The translations under genes were made by a program, and so were the position numbers. Below, piece after piece: positions 1 to 7,511 of a stretch of DNA of 8,707 nt (within the stretch, counting starts at the first letter, position 1; the number at the start of each line of letters is the position of its first letter). The stretch lies in the NCBI GenBank assembly GCA_027004335.1, contig JALTID010000171.1, positions 1-8,707 on the forward strand, in the 5' to 3' direction. The DNA is from a bacterium. GTDB lineage: Bacteria > JALSQH01. Under the pieces are notes generated by a model. It saw only the letters and a program-made list of their open reading frames with translations. It was not told the DNA's origin and did not search any database.

Positions 1-823
1 AAAACTCTCTTGCCCCATAATGATCCAGAGGTAGCTCAAAGTTTATACCCTTTTCCCGTATTTTTCTGAGAATCTCTCTCGCCACAGAAGTTTTATCCAG
101 CTCCACCCTGCTTTTTCCAACAGCAATATTTTTAATCCACATAAAGGTATAAGCCATAGCACCACCAATAAGGAGACTGTCAATTTTGTTAAGAAGGTTG
201 GAGATAACGGGTATCTTGTCACTAACCTTTGCACCACCCAAAACCAATACAAAAGGCCTGCGTGGAAACTTAACTGCGTCTCTTAGGTAGGTGATCTCCC
301 TTTTTATGAGAAAACCAGCCGCTCTTTTTGCTGGAGGAAAAAGCTGAGGAACACCCACAACAGAGGCATGGGCACGATGCAGGGTCCCAAAAGCATCATT
401 CACATAAAATTCAGCAAGAGATGCAAGTTCCTCCGAGAAATGTGAATCGTTCTTCTCTTCACCAGGATTAAACCTGAGATTCTCCAGAAGAAGGATTTCT
501 CCATTTTTGAGCTTATCAACTTCCTTTTTTACATCCTCACCGATCATCTCTCCAACAAATTTTACCCTAACTTCGGGCAAAAGCTCCTGTAATCTTTCTG
601 CTACCGGCCAAAGAGACAACTCAGGAACCACCTTTCCTTGGGGACGATCCAAATGGGAAGCAGCGATGATTTTAGCCCTATTCTCAAGGAGATAATTCAT
701 TGTCTCCAGACTCGCTCTAATCCTGGTATCATCTACAACCTTACCATTCTCAACAGGTACATTGTAATCTACCCGCAAAAAAACCCTCGCACCCTTTAGA
801 TCAAGATCATCCACATATCTCAT
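1..823 (-). CDS. pgk: Phosphoglycerate kinase, N-terminal 274 residues (3' end outside window)
   Basis: Cytosolic glycolytic enzyme that transfers phosphate between 1,3-bisphosphoglycerate and ADP. The frame stays open for 274 codons from ATG at 823 to the window edge, about two thirds of the usual 390-400 residues. Family motifs occur in order: RVDYNVP (residues 17-23, with Arg17, Asp19 and Asn21 of the substrate site), SHLDRP (56-61), LLLENLRF (111-118), NDAFGTLHRAHAS (142-154) and LGGAKVSDKI (195-204, nucleotide-domain side). The start is supported by GGAGG upstream of the ATG, inside a 15-base gap after the gap stop codon, so the two genes are almost certainly one operon. One oddity is Asp59 where the family usually has Gly (SHLGRP). 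The hinge region and the C-terminal nucleotide-binding half are not all in view, so intactness cannot be judged. Confidence 0.97.
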   Translation of the reverse strand, partial: MRYVDDLDLKGARVFLRVDYNVPVENGKVVDDTRIRASLETMNYLLENRAKIIAASHLDRPQGKVVPELSLWPVAERLQELLPEVRVKFVGEMIGEDVKKEVDKLKNGEILLLENLRFNPGEEKNDSHFSEELASLAEFYVNDAFGTLHRAHASVVGVPQLFPPAKRAAGFLIKREITYLRDAVKFPRRPFVLVLGGAKVSDKIPVISNLLNKIDSLLIGGAMAYTFMWIKNIAVGKSRVELDKTSVAREILRKIREKGINFELPLDHYGAREF

Positions 824-838
824 CCGGTCCCTCCATTT

Positions 839-1870
<1,032 letters not shown>

Positions 1871-1879
1871 TTACTATTC

Positions 1880-1907
1880 ATTATATAATATAGCCTAAGG
1901 GTGTCAA
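1880..1907 (-). promoter_or_regulatory. Sigma-70-type promoter of gap-pgk
   Basis: On the minus strand, a perfect -35 TTGACA (plus-strand 1902-1907) and a perfect -10 TATAAT (1880-1885) are separated by 16 bases. Transcription would start near 1873, giving a leader of about 35 bases before the gap ATG, with room for AGGAGG. I saw no operator or hairpin in the leader. Confidence 0.82.
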
Positions 1908-1951
1908 TTTTTTAAATAAAAGTAACTATAAAAGCTTTCTATCTCAAAGAT

Positions 1952-1979
1952 TTGACTTAAATGGTTCTGAATATATAAT
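1952..1979 (+). promoter_or_regulatory. Sigma-70-type promoter of tRNA-Pro and probably the acyl-CoA dehydrogenase gene
   Basis: -35 TTGACT (1952-1957) and -10 TATAAT (1974-1979) are separated by 16 bases. The predicted start near 1986 leaves a 5' leader of about 9 bases before the tRNA. It is divergent from the gap promoter; the two -35 boxes are 44 bases apart. I see no other promoter between the tRNA and the following gene. Confidence 0.8.
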
Positions 1980-1994
1980 TTAGTAGAAGAAAGT

Positions 1995-2071
1995 CGGGGT
2001 GTAGCTCAGTATGGCAGAGCACCGCGTTCGGGACGCGGGTGTCGGAGGTTCAAATCCTCTCACCCCGACCA
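1995..2071 (+). tRNA. tRNA-Pro, anticodon CGG
   Basis: The 77-base gene folds as a full cloverleaf. The acceptor stem CGGGGTG pairs with CACCCCG (2061-2067), followed by discriminator A and an encoded CCA (2069-2071). The D stem is GCTC/GAGC. The anticodon stem CCGCG/CGCGG encloses the loop TTCGGGA, giving anticodon CGG, which reads the proline codon CCG. The T arm is GGAGG-TTCAAAT-CCTCT with a terminal G-T pair. The A discriminator and CGG..CCG acceptor end resemble bacterial proline tRNAs. The two bases before the gene (GT, 1993-1994) could extend the acceptor helix by pairing with the discriminator and the first C of CCA in the precursor. Confidence 0.97.
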
Positions 2072-2099
2072 TTTTCAAACAAAAATTAAGGAGGTTAGA

Positions 2100-3884
2100 A
2101 TGAGTGAAGCAAAAAAAGGTGCTGCCTGGCTCCTTGAGAAGGTTGGTTCCAGCAAAATTTTTACGGTTGAAGATCTTAACGAAGAACAGAAAGCTATCGG
2201 AAAAACAGCAGAGGATTTTCTTGAAAAAGAAGTAAGGCCTATCTGGGATGAAATTGAGGACGAGGAGAAAAAATTAGAACTTGAACCAAAACTCCTGAGG
2301 AAAGCTGGAGAACTGGGATTACTTATGATTGATATCCCGGAAGAATATGGGGGGCTTGGCCTTGATAAAACTACATCAATGCTTGTTTCAGAAAAAATTG
2401 CTTCAATACAATCCTTTGCCACAACTCTTATGGCACACACAGGAATCGGGACTCTTCCAATAGTTCATTTCGGGACAAAAGAACAAAAAATCAAATATCT
2501 TCCAAAACTCGCCACAGGTGAGTGGATCGCATCCTACGCTCTCACAGAAACCGGCTATGGCTCAGATGCACTAAGAGCCAAAACTAAAGCAGTACTTTCT
2601 GAAGATGGAAAATACTATATTCTCAACGGAGAAAAACAGTTTATCACAAACACAGGTTTTGCCGATGTATTTATAGTCTATGCGCAGGTTGATGGCGAAA
2701 AATTTACAGCATTCATAGTAGAGAGAGACTTCGGAATAAAATCTGGTGCAGAAGAAAACAAAATGGGAATCAGAGGCTCCTCCACAAGACCCCTGATACT
2801 TGAAGATGTTAAAGTTCCTGTGGAAAATGTTTTGGGGGAGATCGGGAGGGGACACAAATCAGCTTTAAATATTCTTGATGTGGGAAGATTCAAATTGGGC
2901 ATAGCTGGTCTCGGAGTAACCAAAAGAGTTTTCAAAGTAGCTGCTGAATACGCTAATCAGAGAAAACAGTTCGGTGTTCCAATTTCCACTTTTGGCATGA
3001 TAAGAAAAAAATTCGCAGATATGGCAGTAGGCGCTTATGTGCTTGAATCAATGTCATACCGACTCTCTGGCCTTTATGACTCTTTTATGGAACAATTTGA
3101 AAAGGGCACTGAGGAGTATGACAGGAAGGCAGTCCAGGTCTATGAGGATTACCAGATAGAGGCATCAATTATGAAGGTTTTTGGTTCCGAAATTCAGGGG
3201 ATGGCGGTTGATCACGCCGTTCAGATCCATGGTGGTTATGGATTTATAGAAGAATATGAAGTAGCAAGACAGTACAGAGATGCCAGAATAAGCAGAATTT
3301 TTGAAGGAACCAATGAGATCAATAGATTACTGCTGCCAGGTGCTCTTCTCAGAAGATACCAGAGGAAGGAGCTTGATCTTATGACCCCCGTTCAGGCAAC
3401 CTTTAAGGAACTTCAGGGGGATATAACAAAATCTCCGGAATCTGGACCACTCGGATACGAAATCACAGCTACAGAACTTGCAAAGAAAGCCTTTTTCCTC
3501 GCCGCTGGTGCTGCGGTTCAGAAATTTGGTGGAGAACTCAGGAATCAGCAATATGTAATGGAAAATCTGGCAGATATCATGATTGCCATTTATGGGATGG
3601 ACTCTTCGGTAGCGAGGGCCCTCCAGTATATAGAAAAAAATGGAGAGGATAAATCATTCATGCCGCTGGCAATGACCAAAGTCTATGCCTATGAAGCATT
3701 CCAACAGGTAATTGCAAGGGCAAGACAGGTGCTGGTAGATACCGCTCAGGGAGATGAAAAAGAAACCCAGATGTATCTTAATATGATCAATAAACTCTGG
3801 TGGTACTGGCCTCTGGACCTCGCCTCTATTAAAGACAAGATTGCAGAAGTTGTAATAGGTAGAGAGGAATACACGCTAATTTAG
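2100..3884 (+). CDS. Acyl-CoA dehydrogenase, long FadE/VLCAD-like type
   Basis: FAD enzyme that would introduce the alpha-beta double bond into fatty acyl-CoA and pass electrons to electron-transfer flavoprotein. The 594 residues are in the range of VLCAD/ACAD9 and Bacillus FadE (YusJ) rather than the ~380 of short-chain forms, so there is an extra C-terminal helical domain from about residue 430. The N-terminal helical domain covers about 25-145. The FAD/substrate motif YALTETGYGSDA (146-157) and MGIRGSSTRPLILEDVKVP (222-240) are clear. RKQFGVPIS (288-296) begins the C-terminal flavin domain. The likely catalytic base is Glu402 in IFEGTNEINRLL. AAGGAGG at 2088-2094 fixes the ATG at 2100. No beta-oxidation partners (thiolase, hydratase, EtfAB) are adjacent. 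Chain-length preference cannot be read from sequence alone. Confidence 0.93.
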   Translation: MSEAKKGAAWLLEKVGSSKIFTVEDLNEEQKAIGKTAEDFLEKEVRPIWDEIEDEEKKLELEPKLLRKAGELGLLMIDIPEEYGGLGLDKTTSMLVSEKIASIQSFATTLMAHTGIGTLPIVHFGTKEQKIKYLPKLATGEWIASYALTETGYGSDALRAKTKAVLSEDGKYYILNGEKQFITNTGFADVFIVYAQVDGEKFTAFIVERDFGIKSGAEENKMGIRGSSTRPLILEDVKVPVENVLGEIGRGHKSALNILDVGRFKLGIAGLGVTKRVFKVAAEYANQRKQFGVPISTFGMIRKKFADMAVGAYVLESMSYRLSGLYDSFMEQFEKGTEEYDRKAVQVYEDYQIEASIMKVFGSEIQGMAVDHAVQIHGGYGFIEEYEVARQYRDARISRIFEGTNEINRLLLPGALLRRYQRKELDLMTPVQATFKELQGDITKSPESGPLGYEITATELAKKAFFLAAGAAVQKFGGELRNQQYVMENLADIMIAIYGMDSSVARALQYIEKNGEDKSFMPLAMTKVYAYEAFQQVIARARQVLVDTAQGDEKETQMYLNMINKLWWYWPLDLASIKDKIAEVVIGREEYTLI

Positions 3885-3903
3885 CCAATACCCTCCCTGG
3901 TTA

Positions 3904-3942
3904 AGGGGCTGAGCAACCTGTGCTTGGCCCCTCTCTTTTTTC
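3904..3942 (+). terminator. Rho-independent terminator after the acyl-CoA dehydrogenase gene
   Basis: AGGGGCTGAGCA (3904-3915) and TGCTTGGCCCCT (3921-3932) pair over 12 positions with two adjacent G-T wobbles, around the loop ACCTG. CTCTTTTTTC (3933-3942) follows as the T tract. It begins 20 bases after the stop codon. The T tract is on the plus strand only, so it should not work well for the convergent gene on the other side. Confidence 0.92.
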
Positions 3943-3983
3943 TACGGAGAATTTCAAACTTAAAGAAAGTCAAGAATAAAAAA

Positions 3984-4643
3984 TCAGTGCCTTCGGAACT
4001 CAGGAAATCTTTTAAGGCCAACTATGATCTTTCCAGGAATTATCAAGTAATTAAATATCAGGATAATTAGAACAATCACAGAAGCCCAGAGAGAATTACT
4101 GGTAATTTCCTCTGTATCAAGAATATCAATCCCTCTTCTTTTGTCAATCTTCCACAGCGTATAAAGTCCCATTCCCAATATAGATAAAAAAGTAAGAAAT
4201 TGAAGATAAACACTGATGGCGAGGTACCTGCTAAATTTTAATAGATAAAACAGAAGCAAAAAACTTCCAAAAAAACCCATAGTGGAAAAATCATAACCTC
4301 TGAAAATTATAGTTCTAAGATGACTCTGATCCTTCACAAAAGGATAAAAAATGAGCCACAATCCATACAAACCAACAAACGATAGTAATCTGAGATTAAA
4401 ACCGATATCATTCTTTACCCTCAGGGGGATCTTACCGGTGTGGAAAACCATATCAAGATTTGTAAAAAAATTTATTCCAATATCAATCCAGGGGAGGAAA
4501 AAGGTTATAATTAAAAATATCCCTGCACCCACTGAAAACCACTTTATATAATTAAAACCTTCCGTATAACCACAGCGGGGACAGATTGTAAAACCACCTC
4601 TATTTCTGTATCCACAGACAGGGCATTTCTTCATTGCTTCCAT
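3984..4643 (-). CDS. Zinc-ribbon membrane protein of unknown function
   Basis: I do not recognise the family. From the ATG at 4643 the protein has 219 residues. It opens with one zinc-ribbon-like site, CPVC at 7-10 and CPRC at 21-24, each followed by Gly-Tyr. Five likely membrane segments follow at about 36-56, 86-103, 121-137, 141-163 and 185-205, so the zinc ribbon is a small N-terminal head on an integral membrane protein. The start is uncertain: a TTG at 4646, ATG at 4643 and ATG at 4634 are all in frame and none has a good ribosome site. The -10 box at 4652-4657 would start transcription almost exactly at 4643, so I chose that ATG. It stands alone, convergent with the acyl-CoA dehydrogenase gene and separate from the operon upstream. 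Similar architecture occurs in many uncharacterised zinc-ribbon membrane proteins. Confidence 0.8.
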   Translation of the reverse strand: MEAMKKCPVCGYRNRGGFTICPRCGYTEGFNYIKWFSVGAGIFLIITFFLPWIDIGINFFTNLDMVFHTGKIPLRVKNDIGFNLRLLSFVGLYGLWLIFYPFVKDQSHLRTIIFRGYDFSTMGFFGSFLLLFYLLKFSRYLAISVYLQFLTFLSILGMGLYTLWKIDKRRGIDILDTEEITSNSLWASVIVLIILIFNYLIIPGKIIVGLKRFPEFRRH

Positions 4644-4651
4644 CAAGAAGA

Positions 4652-4680
4652 ATTATAACACAGAGATGAACAGGATGCAA
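4652..4680 (-). promoter_or_regulatory. Candidate promoter of the zinc-ribbon membrane protein gene
   Basis: On the minus strand, a perfect -10 TATAAT (4652-4657) is preceded, with a 17-base spacer, by a weak -35 TTGCAT (4675-4680; only TTG matches). The predicted transcript start falls at about 4643-4646, at or within a few bases of the proposed start codon. Confidence 0.5.
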
Positions 4681-4884
4681 AAGGGGGAGAAACTATCCTA
4701 CAATTGGATGTAAATAAGATGTAGAAAACCTATCTATTAACCATCAAACTTCCCTATCTCCATTAAGTTTTTTATCACTTTGCACAAGAAATATGCAGAT
4801 ACAAAATTAAAATTTAGACCTTAAAACAACTAATTAAAAAAATACATAGCTACAATAAAGGCTTCAGAAAAATAAAACGAGTTT
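4681..4884. other. A+T-rich intergenic stretch, no gene seen
   Basis: Between the maf stop and the promoter of the zinc-ribbon gene. I checked both strands for a short peptide gene that could be a modification substrate and found only frames of a few codons without ribosome sites. No convincing terminator for the maf operon is present; an all-A/T palindrome overlaps the maf stop codon but is too weak to call. Confidence 0.6.
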
Positions 4885-5466
4885 TTATTTAAAATAAACG
4901 AGTCCACACTTAGTCATGTCCTTAATCACCTGTGAAAGGGGTAACCCAACGACATTACTATAAGAACCTCTAACTGTCTCTACTAAAAAAGCACCTATAC
5001 CCTGAACTCCATACGCACCAGCCTTATCCAGTGGCTCACCTGTGGAAACATACCATTTTATTATTTCAGGGGCTAATTTCATTATCTTAACCTTACTTTT
5101 CACACTTCTTCTGTAAAATTTTTTACCGCAATATAGGGCATATCCTGTATAGACTGTATGCCATTTGCCTGAAAGGAAGCTTAAATAATACTCTGCCTCC
5201 TGCGGGGAGGATGGTTTCCCTATGATCTGCTTATCCAGGAACACCACAGTATCGGCAGTCAAAATAGGAGTCTCCCCAGCCACCTTGCCCTTTACTGTCT
5301 CCAACTTTTCAATAGCTGATCTCTTGACAAACTCCCACGGAGGTTCACCCTCGCGGGGATTCTCTTCAATCTCAGGGACAACAACTTCAAAATCAAGTCC
5401 TATTTTTTCAAGTAACTCCCTCCTCCTGGGAGAAGCTGAACCAAGAATAAAAAGCTTATTTTTCAC
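4885..5466 (-). CDS. maf: Maf family nucleoside triphosphate pyrophosphatase (YhdE-like)
   Basis: Maf proteins hydrolyse non-canonical or selected NTPs (dTTP/UTP and modified forms in the YhdE branch) to NMP and pyrophosphate, as house-cleaning enzymes. From GTG at 5466 the protein has 193 residues, normal for the family. Motifs: GSASPRRRELL (9-19), PEIEE (31-35), the catalytic-region ADTVV with Asp72, IGKP (82-85), HTVYTG (103-108), and GEPLDKAGAYGVQG (143-156), the last fitting the YhdE branch. The GTG is chosen over an in-frame TTG at 5472 because GAGGGAG (5474-5480) is 7 bases from the GTG but only one base from the TTG. The start lies inside the end of the radical SAM gene (11-base overlap), so translation is probably coupled. 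Maf is normally a housekeeping gene, so its place as last gene of a modification operon may be incidental. Confidence 0.95.
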   Translation of the reverse strand: MKNKLFILGSASPRRRELLEKIGLDFEVVVPEIEENPREGEPPWEFVKRSAIEKLETVKGKVAGETPILTADTVVFLDKQIIGKPSSPQEAEYYLSFLSGKWHTVYTGYALYCGKKFYRRSVKSKVKIMKLAPEIIKWYVSTGEPLDKAGAYGVQGIGAFLVETVRGSYSNVVGLPLSQVIKDMTKCGLVYFK

Positions 5467-6448
5467 CCGCAAGCTCCCTCAAAACTTCTGCTCTATTTTT
5501 CAAGCCCTCAGTACAACCATCCATAGTTCTCCTCTCAAGCCAGATAGACCCTATGCAGGGAAAGCAGAAATCAACAAGGGGACAGCTACCACAGTTGTAA
5601 TCTTTTAATCTTCTTCCCCTTAAGAATTTGAAGATCTCTGCGTTATTCCAGATATCAGCTATATCCTTCTCCATTATGTTACCCGCTTTTATTCTCAACT
5701 GAACACATGGGAAAACTTCACCATATGGGGATATAGCCATGATACCTACCCCTGCGTTACAGATAAAGTCATCCACTTTCCTTGGGGAAAATTCAAAGCT
5801 TATTCCCATGGTTGAGTAAAACTCTCTCATCTCTTCTTTTGAAAGCCTCAACTGCAGAGGCTCAGAAGAAAAATCATCCCTCGGGGTTATTATAACATCA
5901 TAGTAAAAGTCAGCTCCAATTTTCTCTGCGAGAACCTTTGTATTCAGCACATCCCTATAATTGGGTTTCATCGCAACAAACTTCAGATTTGTCCTTATTC
6001 CCCTTTCCACAAGTAATTTCACTGCATTTGTTAATTTTTTAAAAGAACCAGGGACTCTGGTAATAGAATCATGAAGATCAGGCTTGCTCCCATAAATACT
6101 CATCTCTACTTCAAGGAGATTTATTGTCCTCAGGAAATCTGCAAAATTCTCATCAATATAATAACCAGCAGTAAAAAGTCTAATAGCAAAATCCATATCA
6201 GACATTAAAAGTAAAAGCTCTTTTATATCTGATCTTATTAAAGGCTCTCCTCCTGTGACAGTAAGAAGCAGGGTCCCAAGCTCTCTCAAGTCACGGAGCA
6301 ATTTTTCATATTCATCAATAGTAAGTTCCTTTTTTTTCCTATCAACCACATAGCAATGAATACATCTAAGATTACACCTGTAGGTAACTTCAAGAATTAC
6401 GCTGGAAGGGATCCCATACTTTGTTGAGACATTATAGAGAGTTTTCAT
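5456..6448 (-). CDS. Radical SAM/SPASM protein, probable peptide- or protein-modifying enzyme
   Basis: A 330-residue enzyme that would bind a 4Fe-4S cluster with S-adenosylmethionine and generate a 5'-deoxyadenosyl radical. The cluster motif is CNLRCIHC (Cys25, Cys29, Cys32) and the SAM-contacting GGEP is at 66-69. The C-terminal SPASM domain has seven cysteines: Cys230, Cys248, then the run Cys286, 289, 295, 298 (CX2CX5CX2C) and Cys312, enough for auxiliary clusters. INPYG-like ISPYGEVFPC (239-248) and GNIMEKDIADIW (256-267) are typical of SPASM proteins such as PqqE and anSME. It starts in an ATGA overlap with the PqqD-like gene, and fusion or tight pairing with PqqD is the usual arrangement for peptide-modifying radical SAM enzymes. 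Substrate and reaction are unknown. A role on a small-molecule substrate is possible but less likely given PqqD. Confidence 0.92.
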   Translation of the reverse strand: MKTLYNVSTKYGIPSSVILEVTYRCNLRCIHCYVVDRKKKELTIDEYEKLLRDLRELGTLLLTVTGGEPLIRSDIKELLLLMSDMDFAIRLFTAGYYIDENFADFLRTINLLEVEMSIYGSKPDLHDSITRVPGSFKKLTNAVKLLVERGIRTNLKFVAMKPNYRDVLNTKVLAEKIGADFYYDVIITPRDDFSSEPLQLRLSKEEMREFYSTMGISFEFSPRKVDDFICNAGVGIMAISPYGEVFPCVQLRIKAGNIMEKDIADIWNNAEIFKFLRGRRLKDYNCGSCPLVDFCFPCIGSIWLERRTMDGCTEGLKNRAEVLRELAGEK

Positions 6449-6735
6449 GCAGGCTTCTCCACAAGCTCAGCCTCTAACAATTGAGAAATAAACTCAACTA
6501 CATCACCTGCAGCTTCATCAGAATCAACATCATACTCTGAAGAAATCTCTCCAGCTATGGACCCGAGATCCCTCTCCCCATCAAGAAGCTCCCATATTAC
6601 TCCAGCTGTCTCATTAAAAGAAAAGATTTCCCCTCTTGTCGTGTCAATCAAAACAGTTTCATCAAGCAACTTCCGATAAGCAACGCCCTTTTTCTTTTTG
6701 AAAACATCCTTCAAAGTTATTTTATAATCTCCCAT
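6445..6735 (-). CDS. PqqD-like protein (RiPP recognition element)
   Basis: A 96-residue protein of PqqD length and pattern. In known systems PqqD-like domains bind the leader of a precursor peptide and present it to a modifying enzyme. VLIDTTRGEIFSFNETAG (28-45), IWELLDG (47-53) and the acidic helical C-terminal half fit the winged-helix family, in which the strand pair is followed by Asn-Glu-Thr-Ala/Gly. The ATG lies inside the end of the kinase-like gene (19-base overlap), with GGGGGA 6 bases upstream. The stop overlaps the radical SAM start by 4 bases. This coupling suggests that the PqqD-like and radical SAM proteins are made together and act together. The cognate peptide is not visible in the window. 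Confidence 0.88.
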   Translation of the reverse strand: MGDYKITLKDVFKKKKGVAYRKLLDETVLIDTTRGEIFSFNETAGVIWELLDGERDLGSIAGEISSEYDVDSDEAAGDVVEFISQLLEAELVEKPA

Positions 6736-7511
6736 GGAAAATCCCCCATTTTAAAATAAAAATCATAAACCTCAACTTCTTTCAAAAGCTCAGAAATATT
6801 ATTGAGAGCACAATCATAAAAACCGGGAATAGAATTTACAAAAGGAAGGTTCGCGAACAGTTTTGCAACAGCCGTACCGCCATGGACCTTATTGAGAATA
6901 GTTTTTTCCCTGCTTTTATTCAGCAAAAAAATCTTTCTTAAAGGAACACTCCTGAATTCACGATGGAACAGAGTCTCTTCTCCTCTGAATGGAGTTGAAT
7001 ACAAATTAAAAATCTCTCCTTCCCTTCTAATAGCTACAATATCATCACTATAAACAAATCCGTGAGACATAAGTACTCTTGATATGGTGGTTTTGCCACT
7101 TCCTGATTGACCCACAAAAACAAAGCCCTTACCATCAACTTCCACTCCAGCAGAATGAAGGAGCATTCCACCATTTTTAAGAAGAAATATAGAATAGTAA
7201 ACGCGAAAAAAATTTTCCAACACACTTATGTTATTAGAAGGATCAAAGAAGATCTTTCCATTAAAATTATTATCAAAATAACCATGAAAACCCATAGATT
7301 TCAGGTAAATATCATTTTCTCTTGTATTTATGATTAATGGCCACTCTCCCACAGAATTTTTTATACCCGAACCTCTTTCAGAAGTAATCTCTATTTTTCC
7401 TCTGTATTTTCCTTCGCTAAATATAAATTTTTTAAAATATTCCTCCATATCTCTTGTTATCACTTCAGGGGCAGATAAGAGGGTTCTCAATCTTCCCACT
7501 TCAAGAATCAA
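6717..7511 (-). CDS. HPr-kinase-like P-loop protein
   Basis: A 264-residue protein with the kinase fold of HPr kinase (HprK C-terminal domain) but not a true HprK: the N-terminal HprK domain is absent and the Walker A motif is GQSGSGKTT (134-142) rather than the GxSGIGKSE form typical of HprK/P. It also has LLHSAGVEVDGKG upstream of the P loop, SDDIVAI (155-161) with Asp156-Asp157 in the Walker B-like position, and STPFRGEE (172-179). Such kinases occur in lasso-peptide and other RiPP clusters and in the SynChlorMet cassette, where phosphorylation of a peptide or protein is shown or proposed. No HPr or PTS gene is nearby. The start is a TTG in a TTGA overlap with the upstream stop; AGGAGG 6 bases before it makes this start secure. 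Residues 1-100 resemble nothing I can name. Confidence 0.82.
   Translation of the reverse strand: MILEVGRLRTLLSAPEVITRDMEEYFKKFIFSEGKYRGKIEITSERGSGIKNSVGEWPLIINTRENDIYLKSMGFHGYFDNNFNGKIFFDPSNNISVLENFFRVYYSIFLLKNGGMLLHSAGVEVDGKGFVFVGQSGSGKTTISRVLMSHGFVYSDDIVAIRREGEIFNLYSTPFRGEETLFHREFRSVPLRKIFLLNKSREKTILNKVHGGTAVAKLFANLPFVNSIPGFYDCALNNISELLKEVEVYDFYFKMGDFPWEIIK

Noticed and set aside
43-252. Short minus-strand frame at the left edge
   Set aside because: Out-of-frame shadow of pgk, whose own frame is open through this region to the window edge.
2075-2440. Open minus-strand frame of 121 codons
   Set aside because: Serine- and phenylalanine-rich antisense reading of the acyl-CoA dehydrogenase N terminus; it also runs into the noncoding stretch after the tRNA.
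3904-3942. Bidirectional terminator also serving the zinc-ribbon gene
   Set aside because: Read on the minus strand the hairpin is followed by TAACCAGGG, with no T tract.
4876-4910. A/T palindrome and ACTCGTTT direct repeat at the maf stop codon as a terminator
   Set aside because: The stem has no G-C pairs and overlaps the stop codon, and no proper T tract follows on the minus strand.
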